The position numbers and the translations under genes are program-made. From NCBI GenBank assembly GCA_963971285.1, contig OZ020252.1:14359662-14423661 (forward strand): 64,000 bases of DNA, read 5' to 3'. Of the stretch, positions 21,348 to 34,900 are shown piece after piece (the first letter of the stretch is position 1; each line of letters starts with the position of its first letter). Below the pieces are notes generated by a model. That model saw only the letters and a program-made list of their open reading frames with translations. It had not been told where the DNA came from and ran no database searches. The DNA is from Astropecten irregularis. Taxonomy: Eukaryota > Echinodermata > Asteroidea > Paxillosida > Astropectinidae.

Positions 21348-21924
21348 ATAATAATGACGATTCCTTAACGTTGGTTGTGAAGCCTATACACATCACAGTG
21401 TCACATTTTTATAGACCTATACTTTGTATCTAATTCTGTTTCAAAACCACTTCATTTTTATGGATTATACCACAAAATAACAACAATTGGAAATGTTTTT
21501 TGGTCTTCATGTTTTTCTTTCTAAATCCTGGATGGAATTTGTTCAGCTGCTATTATACCGATAATGCGATACATGTGACACAGTTGAAGGTGATACACGA
21601 GCGAGCTCCAGCGTTCAAGAGCCACTTATACTTGGCCGACAGAAGTATAAGAGGTCTCGGGTGACAAATTTCGGTTGTTTTTAGGTAAAGTTTTCAATCA
21701 TTTCCATCAAAGCGCCGAGGCTTCAGTTTCGAGTCACACACGGCCGGCCGGCCGCGCCAGTAATGAAAATCCGAGGTTTATAACACTAGATCTGCTTGTT
21801 GGAAATTCTAATTTTCTTCCCCGAAATCCGAAACGCAAAGTGGTGGAGTGGTGAAATTAGCACCAAAAACGTTGGAGGTAGAATATACGAAATAGTGCAT
21901 GACGCGTCGATGCCATACAATATT

Positions 21925-22145
21925 GGCGCAATTTCAAGGAGCTGCTTAATTAGCACAAACATTTGCTAAGCATGGTAATTAACTTCAACCAAATTCTACG
22001 TGTTGTGTATCGCTTGTGATTCTTTGGCCGTTGTTCACTGACCATGTGAATATCAAATTGAATCTTTAACGGGGGTTTGTTTTATTGGGCAAGTTGTGCC
22101 AAGCATAACTTTTGTGCTATTAGCAGTTCCATGAAATTGGCCCCA
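21925..22145. repeat. Family B foldback MITE copy
   Basis: Left GCGCAATTTCAAGGAGCTGC, right GCAGTTCCATGAAATTGGCC, with CTTGTGATTCTTTGGCCGTTGTTC inside (given in two pieces in related copies). Upstream of CSTF3. Confidence 0.75.
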
Positions 22146-22298
22146 GAGCACCAGGGGTTTGAGTCAACTGTTTGCCGCGCGCGCGCAAAACAAAGAAAGG
22201 CGACAGGTATCTTTCCCAATTGACCAAATTCACTAGTTATATCCTTCAAACATTAATGCAGTAGTCGATTTCACCAATCACGAAGTGTAAGACCAATC

Positions 22299-22545
22299 TT
22301 AAAGGTAGTATCATACATGTACTTTGGTTTTTGTTAAAGAAGTACAGATTCATGGGTAAACAATCAAGAAAGATACAGTCACTCCTCGGGATAGAGGCAA
22401 AAAGGAGCTCTTGCCACTCATTTACACACAAGGTACTTGGACACTACTATCGCCAGATCATGTCCAAATGTTAAAAAAGGGTCCAATTACGTTAGTTAAA
22501 AGTAAATCTGTGAACATTGTTTCGGTTTCTTACCAATGATAGAAA
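22299..22545 (+). repeat. Family A MITE, internally deleted copy A6
   Basis: Left end TTAAAGGTAGTATCATACAT with a 4-bp expansion. The body stops near 22385 and family A sequence resumes at about 22495 (GTAAATCTGTGAACATT). Confidence 0.65.
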
Positions 22546-22923
22546 ATGTTTCAGATTAACGTATTACTTATGGGTATAAAAACGGTAGTGGTGGAAACAT
22601 TCTGTGAATAGTGCCTGAAATGCTGGGTAGGGTACTATGGTGCAACTGTCATCATTTTATTTTGTACTTATTAAGTAAGTTACCCGATGTCTGGCGTAAA
22701 AATCAGAAAAGATCAAAATCAACCTGGAAACTGGTTGGAGCGCCCTCTTTAGTCTGGGAATTTAGTAAACTCGTGCAAGCGTCCTATCTTTTGTGCATCC
22801 GGGACATTTGTACGCGCGCACGCCATGACTCTTGAGGTTGTCCATCAATCTTGCTGAAAAGTGGTGCAAGTTCCTAACCATTTTACCATAGTTTGTTTGT
22901 CTAGTGTGCCCTCGTAAATAACC

Positions 22924-25900
22924 ATGTCGGCGGAACCAAGGTCGGAGCTTTTTACGGTACGTATGCTGGATATGTTGTAGAAAATACTGAGTAGGCCTAT
23001 ATATCTTACTACATTTTGCAGTGGTCATGGTGGTGGTTTTATTTTAATTTTAATTTTTATTCATTGTCCTGGCGCGCTCCTCAGCTGGTGGTACGTCTTT
23101 GCATGGAGGAAGGCCTAATGGTGTCAATAAAAAACAACTGAATAGTTTCTACTGTTTCAAAATTATATTTTTGACTTTCAGTTAAAGTTCCCGAGTCCTT
23201 AAAACCCCAGATAGAAGAATTGTGTGCAACATTTCAGTGTAAAAATGCAATGGAAAGAATTCCACTTAAGTTACAGTCACACAGCGAAAAATCCCTTGCC
23301 TAGCTAGGCCTAACGTACGAATTGGCACAAAACGGCCACAAGAGGGCGTTACGATCATCTCATTATGTGACGTCATCGCACAGACCAAAAATGGAAGTTT
23401 TCATGAATGAAACTGACGTGCATGGCTACCGTTTTTGTAGTTTTATTTAAATTGCCAATTGCAGAATACTCCACCGTTCACCTCTTCAACCTTGTAGCGG
23501 AATACGCGGACTACCTGGTGTCATGCCAAAAGGTGTCCTTTGCCAAATAGTGTCCGCTTATTAGCATATTGGGATTTGATTGGCTACGCGTCGCTGACGT
23601 CACATAAATGCAAGCTTGCAAAATAGTGTCCGAAGTTCCGAACTTAGCGTGCGTCCTATTGAGTACTGGTCTGCCTGACTCTTCACCTGGCAAGGTTTTT
23701 TATAAAAATGTCCGTAAAAGACCATGGACAAGTCACATTATGACTGAATATCAACGAAAATCATCATGTGAAATGCATTTAGACTTCTCATTTCGAGGCT
23801 TATACGATTCTGAAAGTACCACTGAGAAACTTGAATGGCGCTTTTGCGTCTTGAACATTCGGTCAACCATTACCAATTGAACGCCGAACGTCCATCCAAG
23901 TTAATGTGACTAATATTTTTTCATATCTCAGAATTCTCAGTTATCCACAGTTTGTCCTAAAAACCAATAATAGTTGTTTGGAAATTTCTTAGAGTTTATA
24001 ATGATTTGCATGTAAGCAACGATAGAGTACTTTGTCTACTCGCGTGGAAAGCGAAAAGAGAACAGACTTGTCTTTGATGGGAATCATGAAGACAATGTTG
24101 CACTATGCATTGCATGCGTACGCCACTGGGCTGTGCTCGGACACTATTTGGCATACATGCCAAAAAGAGTCCGTGCTCCACTGTGCATGCTCCGCGGACA
24201 CTATTTGGAAACGGACACCTTTAAGTTTTGGCATGTCACAGGACTACGCAGACCCACTCCACTGACTCACATCATGTATTTATTGCATTACAGACCAGTA
24301 GGCTGTCACTATAAACTTCGCAACCCAGAATGTTTTGTTGAGTTTTACCCCCCAAAAGTTCAATCTGCAGGAGCTTCAGACCTGCTGTTAATGAGACTCC
24401 TCATTTCTTTGTTTCTATAGGGTTGGGGGTACATCCCGGAAAAGGTGAAGAAAGCACAGAAGAAGATTGAGATGTACAAATACGACACAGATGCATGGGG
24501 CATCCTTCTAAGAGAAGCACAGGTACGGTTGGTATTTCATCTGAATCTGAATATAATACGATGCAGGGCCCTACTGGGCATTATAAACGCATCGGGTGAG
24601 AGAGGTCTCGAAAGCGCGATGAAACCTTTTTATGGAAAGATGATGAGAAGAAGATACATTTTTAGAGGTGGTCTTAAAGGAAAACCCCAGAGGAATATTC
24701 TGGATAAAACCCACAGAATCAGGTAGGGACTGAAAACCCAATCCACTTGTGGACCGAGCCGGCCTTGAACCCGGTCCTCAGAGGTGAAAGGCGAGGAAAG
24801 AACCGCTACGCCAACCTGATTCTCCTTCATATACATGTACTTGATATATACAGAAAATTGTTGTAGTAAGCCTTTAGTGTCTCTTCTCATACGTTTGTTT
24901 TAGAGGTTCCTGTACATTTCACATAAAAGTGCGTGCAGGTGAATGTGGTCCTCAAATTATCCTTTTTCTCATCATATTTTCCGTTGCAGAGACAATCTGT
25001 ACATGATTAATGGAATTGTCAAAATCCTGCAGTGGCTGTGCACAGATGATGTCATGTGTGAGGGTTATATACACGTATACATACTGTATATTCAACAAGA
25101 TATGGAAAAAAAAAAGATAATCCTCAAAAGATATTGCACAAGGTGAATTTATACTTGGATTTGTTCGCATAATTTAACAGGTGTATTATTGTTGGGGTCA
25201 GTTTGCTCACAGTTTCCCAATGTGTGTTGTGTTTAATACAGAGCCAGCCAGTGGACAAGGCCCGACCCCTCTATGAACTGCTCATATCAACGTTCACCAA
25301 CTCCGGACGCTACTGGAAGATGTACATTGAACAAGAGGTTATTATTACAGTTTGTTATCTCTCTTTACTTCTTTTAATTAATACACAAAACCAGAAATCT
25401 CCCTTTAATTAATTCAGGGTTAATATGTTTGCAGTACATGTTTTTCTTTTTTTTTCAAATTGGAATTAACATTGCTTTGTTATTTCAGAGCTTTTTTTTT
25501 CGACAGGTAACTTCATGAGATATACATGTAAGTGAAATCGTGCACCAATGACCAAAGTAATGAACTATTTCTTTGAGCGCTTAATTATTTACAAAAACAA
25601 CAATAGGAAAGAGAACAATGAGATATTATATTAAGTGTACATAATATAATATATTTGGGGATTTTGAAAACATTCTTGCCGGCATGTTAGTTATAGCCAG
25701 ACTTGCATGATGAACACCATTTTTCCAAACATTCTTCCAGAGTTGCACTTTGGCAAATTTTTCAAATATTTTTGAAATAAGCAAGAGGGTATAAATCATT
25801 TTACTAGCTTAAAAATGACGTCTAATACTGCTTTAGAAACAGCCTGTAATTTATAGTCGCCCCCTTATTTTCCTTCAAGTTCTGAAGGTTGGTAACTCCT

Positions 25901-28900
25901 TGTTATTATCCCAGGACAAGTTTATTTTATGCTCGGGGAGTCAGACAAGGAATGATTTTTTAAGGGGCGACAGTGCTTAAATATGAATTGCAAGTGTATC
26001 ATGTACATGTACATATGGATCTGGTTGAATTTTTGCAATAAGACTTTGTCATACAAAACAGTGCCAACACACTTGTCTCATCCTGTCTAATTATTCATAG
26101 TTTTTCATTTATTGATTTATTTTTATTAGGACTTTTTATTATTATTATTTATTCCCTTTTTTTTTTGGGTGGGGGTGGGGGGTTGTTTGAGTGTTTTACT
26201 GACTCCAGTGTCCATTTCTTGCCTCGATTCTTGTGTGATTTCCTGATTCCTGGTGTCAAGTTATTTGCCTCTTGCCTCCATTTTCTTGTGTCGTCTCATT
26301 ATTGCATGACACGTGATATAGGAAGAAGGTTTTGCGTTCGGGGTTTTTTTTTGGCTGGTGCTTTTGCAACAGAAATCAGGTTTAATACTTAGCATTTACA
26401 GTTGAATATCGTGGTGTGATTACTTTGTATTGTGTGTGTGTGTGTGTTGTTGAGAGTTGTGTGCCTTTTGTAATGGACTTAGATAAACTCTAGTGCACTT
26501 TAATAGGGAGAGTAACATACATTTTACTGGTTGGGCCCTGTTCCTGAAAAGCCAGGACCAGGCCTTCGCCTGAAATCCTCTTTTTTATCAGCCCTGAAAT
26601 TCACTACAGCGGAGCAGCTTTAAACAAAGCTCGGCTTCTGGATACTGTCCATAATCGATGTTAACGTTTATGCCAACTATGATCTAGGACAAAACAGAGG
26701 CCAATTTTTACGGTACTGCTTAGCACAAAAATTTGCTAACTATGGAATTTCTGTCTTAATTAATACAGGATTAACAACCAAATTTCCATGTGTTGTGTAT
26801 CGCTGTCTATCGTAATTGGTCTTTGGCTGTTGTTCGCTGACCATGAATATCAAATGGAATTTTTAATGGTGGTTTATTTTATTGATGAAGACATTTTGTG
26901 CTAAACAATTCTTTGGTGCTTACCAGCTCCATGAAATTGTCCCCAGGGGCTTGAGGTTCATTGTTCAAGTACTTAGGAATTATAGCTAGGAATTATAGAA
27001 GCCCAACCAGTACTATAGTTTCTCTCCCTGGGTCAAGTGAAATTAGTCACATTGGACAGGAGGAAAGGTCAAAGGTGACCAAAGTCACGCGATGTTGTGT
27101 TGCTGGAAGCGACGTTTCGGTTGCTAGGACTGCTAATCTTCATCAGGCAACTGAAGACTGGAAGGTGCGTTGTCCTTGTATAAACTGTTGGTCTGCATTT
27201 CTGGTCTGCATCAGCTTGTGCCGGTGTGCGAACATCGTATGGGTCACTCCGTGGTCTGCTGGGGGCGTGGGGCTCCGGTGTTTACCGGTAGTTCAACCTG
27301 TTGGAGGGTAGTGGCAGGTAGTGGGAATCCAGAGCCAAAGGATGTCGATGTCGCTGTAGAGGCAGGGTTGATGTTGACAGCAGCAGGGACATCCCCAGGT
27401 TCTGGCTCCCCACTATCCATCACAAAGACCAGCACCCTGTGAAGGATGGAACCACCGGCACAGGCAGATGAGCACAGACGCAGACCAAAAGGATATAAAC
27501 GGACATCGCATCATCCAGTCTTCAGTGAAGGTTATCTAGAAGTCCTAACAACCGAAACAGCGCTACCAGCTCAACACGTCATTATGTGACTTTGATCACC
27601 TATTTTCCTGTTTGAATTACCGAGATGAACAACCCTTTCTTTTCTTTGGAGTCGCATATTCTATGATTGCAGCTCAAGTCATGACTTGACTTGAACTCAT
27701 ACTTGATAAAAAGACTCATGAGTCATATTAAACTCTGTTACTCTACTCAACAACGCATAATATGAACTCTAGCTTTGTCCAAGGCGACGCTGCTGTAGAT
27801 AAACACGTATATTTTATAGTGCATAGCATACATATACAATAGGTGACATAACAGGCTTACGAAATGGAGGCTCAGGCTCCAGCTTCAGCTCTGCCATCTA
27901 CCGTATATGCTGAAAATATAGGTTGTGGTTTTTCATTGTAGCTGAAGCTCTGTTTTTCTTTTCAAACCAGAGAATATACTTCTGAACTGCAGCCAAAAGC
28001 CTCTATTTTAGAATGGTTTCACGAAATGGAACTGGAGCCTGAGCCTCCTTTTCGTGAACCCTCTTCTAGACCCCTTACTTGACCTTCGTGACTTGACCTT
28101 TTTGACCCGGACTCAAAGTTGACATTCATGCCTTGGACTTCGGTATGCTGACTGGTAGTAGATATTTGTTTTCTAAGTGGGCATGTGTGCATGTATTATA
28201 ATGCAGTACCGTACTTAGCTGGTTCAGTCCCACCAGCAATACATAGTCCCTGTAGGCTGGCAGCCGATTTCACTGAACTTTCAGTGGCGGATCTAGCTTT
28301 TTGGTAAGGGGGGGGTTTACCCAGAGTGAATTTTTCTAGCAAGGCACTGCGAGGGCGGGTGGGGGTAGGTGTGTGGTCAACCACTTTGACTTGCGTGTGT
28401 GCACATGCAAATGACATTAAACTGGAATATGCAGCACTTGATGCAATTGATAGGAACACATGTTCATTGCCCTTAGGTGCAACAGAAGGGTCTTTATGGA
28501 TTGGTCTATTTGTGTTCAAAATGTACATCATGATTTGGTGATTTGGTGAAATGAGCAGAACGGGACACTGTATTAAAACAAACATTAATCAGTTTTGAGA
28601 TGAACATAGAATAATGTGTGAAAACTATACGTTTGGTCCATCTTGCTCATACCATAATATTTGTAGGTACATGTACTAACATTTCACTTGGAGGACAAGT
28701 CCATACATGTACTCATGAACATAAATATTTTTTGCTAACAGTACATTGTGATGTCTTGGGATAGTAAGTTACATGTGGAGGTGCTAGGTGTACGAGTTTG
28801 CTAAACCGTCAAGTTTTGCTTACCAAAACACATCAACTGAAATTCAGTGTAATGTAGTCATACAGTCGGCTTAATGTCTGAAGCCTTGATGAGCTTGATC

Positions 28901-31900
28901 CAAAGTTAGGTAACATTCAAAAACATAAATTGAAATTCCTTCAACACCCTTAAAAATGACTTCTTTTCACTAAAAAAGGATATTTTTCTAATCTAAAGGA
29001 AATTTCTTACAGTATTTAATTAACCAAAGTTGAATATGTTTGCAAGTTTTAATAATAAAAACAAATCTGTAGACTCATGTGAAGGTAGCCATTTTGTATT
29101 GATGTCCGTCCCTCGCACCCTAAAATCTTCTTTAAAAAAAAAAAAAAAAAATACAAATTGAAAATGGCATGTGGCCAACTTGCACTTCTGTAAGGGCTAA
29201 ACATTCTAATGTTTTTTTAATTAAGTATTCAAGAAATCTTTTGCAAAGCAATTAATGCATTAATGTCCATCCCTCACTTGAGGGACGGATTTGGATTACG
29301 CTCTGATGGCGTTTTGGAGGTACCGGTATATGTTTGCAGAATGAACAAAAAAATGAGAAACAAAATTGAAAGATTTTTGATTTTTAGTCATATTTATAAT
29401 GTTTTGTTCGGCTGATTTTTTTAATGATCTCATTGATTATTAAGAGATGTTTTTAATTAAGGTATCAAATGAAGAATTATAATTGTTTTATTTTGTTCAG
29501 CTGGTGCTGGGGACTGTTTAAAATTGAAAATTGATTGTACTGATTTGAATTGATTGAGAATTGATTGGTCCGAAACCAATTGGTTCATGGATGATCTATG
29601 CTTCAATAATTATTTTAAGCTTAACAATTGAACCAAATTGGTCTTGGGGGTAAATCATTTTTATTAAATGATTATGATAATCATTTATAATGCACCAAAT
29701 GCATAACAAATTTATAATGCGCATACCAATTACAATTTAGATTCAATTAAAAACTACAATGTAGAAGTAAAAACAACATGACCAAATTGAAATGCAATCA
29801 AATTTATTTTTAAAGAAAATCAATAGCGCATAGTTTTGGATGTTTGGATTAGCATGTTCATGGGTTTTTTTTCATGGGATTAGTGAATAATTGCCTTACA
29901 AAGATAAGATTTCATTCATAGACTGTCCTTGAATGTTTCGTGTTCAGTTCCTTTTTGCAGAAATATTTTTTTCCCAATATGGACATTCCACCGGGTTGTG
30001 GTGAAAACATGACTTGGTGTCCCTAAATTAATGCACCATCTATCTATAATTATCTTTCTGTAAGTTTCTGTAAGTAACTAAGGATTCATAATTAAACCCT
30101 TAAATTTAATTTCGAACATCACCTATACACCTTTTGATTTTCCCTGTAGGGATATTCAATAATCATATTATTGTGCTTGATCTCTAAAATGCTCCAGAAA
30201 TTCTTTCAAATTGACCCATACATGTTCATATGTACTTGTAGTTTGTACATCTGTTGAGGGCATGTACAAAATGATTTGTGTGCAGAGGTGTTCGGAGATG
30301 TTAGTGTTTAGAAGTGCAAAGTTCTGCATGTTAGTTAGTGGCTAGTTTGGAAAATGAGCGAGATGTGTGTAGAATGAACTACGGGTGTGTGTGTGGATGT
30401 GTACAAAAATGACCCCAAAATGTAAGCATTTCTTGAAGTGTACAAAATTAGCCTGTGTCTTCTGTGTGTGGATGTGTACAAAAATTACCCTTTATGTGTA
30501 CAAAAACATGGGGGTTAGTTTGCTTTGGCATTCAAATCGTAATGGGGCCCATGATTGCTGGCGGTTATTCACTTGGGTGTTTGGATGTGCACAAAATGAC
30601 CCTGTGTGACAAATGTGTGGATATGTACAAAATGACTGCATTGTACATGTGGATGTTTAAAAAATGTTGTGCATTAGAGTTTTAAAGCTGTACAGTATGC
30701 TTGTGTTTTGGGGAAATTGAATTGATTTTCTTGAGTGAAGGAATTTAGATTAAATCATCAAATAACCACAAGGGAAACTGACTGAATTTAAAGTCATTGA
30801 AAAGTGAACAAAGAAAAATTGAGTAGAGCGGGATTCGAACCGACGACCTCCTTAATACCGTACAGGCGCTCTACCAACTGAACCATACAGCCCTATACGT
30901 TGGTGGTGATCCCAATAGTCAATTATGTATCTAGTCAATAGTCAAGATATTGGGGTCACCACCAACGTAGGGCTGGATGGCTCAGCAGTTGGTAGAGCAC
31001 CTGTACGGTATTCAAGAGTTCGCCGGTTCGAATCCCGCTCCAGTCAATTTTTCTTTGTTCACTTTTCAATGAATTTAAATCATGGTAAATTAGATTTGAC
31101 CCATAGATTCTAAACAGATGGAGGAAAGGAGATGGAAATAATGTGATGGCTAATGTTCACTGATTCTCATTGACCAACTTTTTTTTGACTTGAATCATTT
31201 GGACAAACAATAAAAAAGAAAAGAAAATTGTCCATGTTTTTTTTTTTTACGAATGACCTATTTTTAAAAGATAAGTATATATTATATTTTTTATTGAAAA
31301 AATTTCTACATACATAATGAGGTATTTTTCTTCATCATCTATAGTTTTGCAAAGGAGATGACAAAATTTGTCTGGTATTCTTTTATTTCATTATGTTGCA
31401 GGAATATTCTTATTTCTGTTATTGTTCCTGTTTCATAGCTGACAACACATTGCTGCTCATCACATTTGTACATGTAGCTCAAACTAACAAACGTATAAAA
31501 GGACCAATGTTTTTCCCTTTTGGAGAATTAAAAGTCTGACGTTCAGAAGATCTATTTCTTGCTTTTTGTTTGTCTGTTTTGTCTCTGTTTTGTTTGTGTG
31601 TTTTTTTCTCTGAAATGGGAGAACATTGGCCCTTATTTAATTTTTTTTCTCTGGCTCCTTTCATGTTGCAGTTTTGCGTAAGAAATTATTCACTGTTACT
31701 TGATATTTTGCCATTCAAAGAATGGATCGTGATTTTTGTATATTTTGTAAATATTACAATTGACCTAAACTTTTCAGCTGGCTTGACTTAGTGTGACTCA
31801 CACTGGCACTTTTTTGTTTTGAATTCTAAGCAAGTCCATCCAAGTGGCATATATTTGTAAAGTTAATAGATTTTTATACACGTAAACTTAAACACTTTTT

Positions 31901-34900
31901 TTTAGTTTTCAGTTTGAAATCCATTACCTCATTCTCACAACTGGCCAATACCCTTCCCCATACCTTCACCTTCCCTCATTTATTTCATGTCCTTTGATTT
32001 GACTCTATGCTTCTTTAAAAAAAAACCCAACTATTTATTAAATGATGTTTCAAACTGCAATTTTGTCTCATAGATGTGTTATTTTTTGACTTTGGCGTTG
32101 GCTCTGAGGTTTAATCTGATACACATAGGCCAGGGTCTATAGAGGAATGCCAGTGGGTGGGGTTGCTATTTATGTAGGAGACATTTTGTCCCAAAATTTC
32201 ATCCATTTTGGGAAAAAAGCTGTGTTAAATGTTTCAGAAATGATTGAAGACAGCATTTTTCATAATGCACCTTGAATGTAACAATTAAGGCATCCAAAAC
32301 ATGGCCAGATAGATGCCAATCTGGCCACAACCTTGTCTAAGAATTCAAAAAAATTTTCCCTACTCAAATTTCACTTGCCTGATATGAAAAATAAATCTCA
32401 AAAGCCCTGTTTTTAATATTGTATATTATTGAAATTTGCAAAGTGAAGTTCTGAACTTGCTGGATTCAAGTTACATAGTTTCCCTCTGGTTTGTTGAGTG
32501 CAGCAAGGAGAAACCCCCCTGCACACATATTTCAATAGAGACATTAACACAGTGCTGTTCTGGGCCAATTCATGAAGCTGTTAAGCACAAAAATTTGCTT
32601 AGCATAAAATGACTTGCTCAATCAAACAAACTTCCATTAAAAATTCCATTTGAAATTCATGGACAGTCGAAGAAGAATTACAAGGAATTTACACATGGAA
32701 TTTTGGTTGTTAATCCTGTTTTTATTTTATGGGTAGCAAATGTTTGTGCTAAGCAAGGCTGTGAAATTGGCCCCAGCTAGTGTGAAGCTTGCACCCTTAC
32801 CGGGAAAAAGATTGAGTTTCATGACCTCTGCAAAAACTGACTTTGCAATTTGCAGTGGCCAGTGTTAATAGCACATATGAAAGCTAGTTTAATTTTAGCC
32901 ATTTTATCAACCAAACTCTCATTGTGATTGTTTAGCAGTGAAGATAGCAGCAATTAAGTTAACACCCCATGTGATGAACATACCGTTAATATTGCTAGTG
33001 CGGCTATATTCTGGTTTTCACTACAATGCCGCTATAACACAGCAAGGTCCACAGCAAGTGTTCATTGCAGTGGTCGTTCATTGTAGCAATGCTAAGCAAC
33101 AATGTTCAGTATGTTTTGTACTCCAACATTGAGAGCCAAGAATGATATTCTTGGAGCCAAATGTACTGTATAGCAGTGCTTGCTATAAACTGTACCGGCA
33201 TAAAAGTGCATATCATTTGAGGAAAATTTCATGATGACCCCACCCGTGGGATCCTCACCCCCTCTTCAAGGGCCTTTTGATGTGCAAAATATAATTATGC
33301 ACGAATTTGAGACACAATAATGAAAGCCTACTATCTAGTTTTCTCCAAGTTACACATTTGTTCCGCATTGGATTTTGGAAGTACTCACCCAAAGATTTAA
33401 AGGTACAGTACAGGATTGGTAATATACCCAAATAGAAATTCACAGATTGACGTATAACTTTCAGGGTATATAGACGGTGCTGATAGAAACATACCGTTAA
33501 ATTATGTCTGCCTGAAATTGTGTATTTATCCAGAAATTAGTAAAACAAAAACTGAAAACAGTTTTGATCTTGGGATAAGATCAAAACCATTCTTTATGTT
33601 TTATAACAAAAATTGAGTCAGGTTCGCTGTTTTCTCGTGACTCAAATGTCCGATTGAGCTCAAATTTTCACAGGTTTATTATTTCATGTACATGTTTGAT
33701 CAGACAAAGTGTGAATGCTGGTCTGTGAACTTTACCAATTTTACCTTTAAGATTTGCTTTGGTTTGAAGGTAATATCATACTTTGGTGGTTGTCTAAGAA
33801 ATGCAGATTTTTGGGCAACAATATCAAGAAAGATACAGTAACAGTCATCTGTGAAAATTTCAGTTTTGAGAAAATAGTGAAAAACATGCACATTATTTTC
33901 AAATCTGTTCACGTGGTTTTGATTTCCTTGAGATTTTTTGGGGTAATGGATTCATTACCGGTACTCTTTTTCTAGATAAATACAGCATTTTAGGCCAAAC
34001 AATTGTAACAATATGTTTCTGCTATCACCATCTTTATACCATGGAAGTTATAAATAGATAAATCTATGAAGATTTCTATTTAAGTATGCTACTAAAGTAT
34101 GATAGTGCTCACCTTAAATGGTGTTGGTGCTTATAAATCAGGTCAGACTCCACATGCATGTAAAATTTATCTGGAGGAAAAGACTCAAAGCCACAAGAAG
34201 CCATTCAACATCACAACCAATGCAATACATACATTCCTCTGTAGGAAAGCCAGTTGAACATGTCATTGAATTTGAATTTTAGAAAACTGCCCTTGGTCCT
34301 GCACAGTGAATAGCGCTGCGCACTTGCGCTATAAATTGCACCGAACCTCAGACAAACATTGCAACGTGGCCATGCAAACGTGTGGTGAGTGGAAGTATAA
34401 TGTGTGCGCGTCGCGCGTGGTGTGACGTCATTAGTGCGGAACGCTATTACATTGAAATTGCACATTGGTCAGAATGGCAAATAATTGACTTGTTTCTCTT
34501 TCGTGCTGAAATGGTCTCATGATTATAGAACAGTGCAATAAGAAGCTTGCCTCATTATTGTGTACTATTGACCAAAACTTGACGTCTGAACTTGTGTGTA
34601 TAACATCTGTGCACTGCATGATAGTACTATACAGTACATGCTGTGGTTTGATTGGCCAGAAGTAAAAACATTCACAGCCAATCAGAATGTAGCTTTATGC
34701 TCTTCACCCCTCTGTAGCACATTATTTCCTTCATAATGTAACAGGCACTTTGTAGTGTGGGTACTACTGTAGTTTTTAATTATACGTGAGCAATAAACTT
34801 TCCTCATGAATAATGCATGTCACATGATCTATTGTTGGTATTCTGATGGAAATAATTTTGAGTTCTTAATTGAATGCTACTGCTTATACTTTTCTGTGCT

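Noticed and set aside
22762..23028. 88-codon ORF antisense to CSTF3 exon 1
   Set aside because: No homology visible and it overlaps the CSTF3 start region on the other strand.
28196..28585. 129-codon minus-strand ORF in CSTF3 intron 3
   Set aside because: Low-complexity, covers a G-run and repeat-like AGTGGCGGATC sequence. No recognisable domain.
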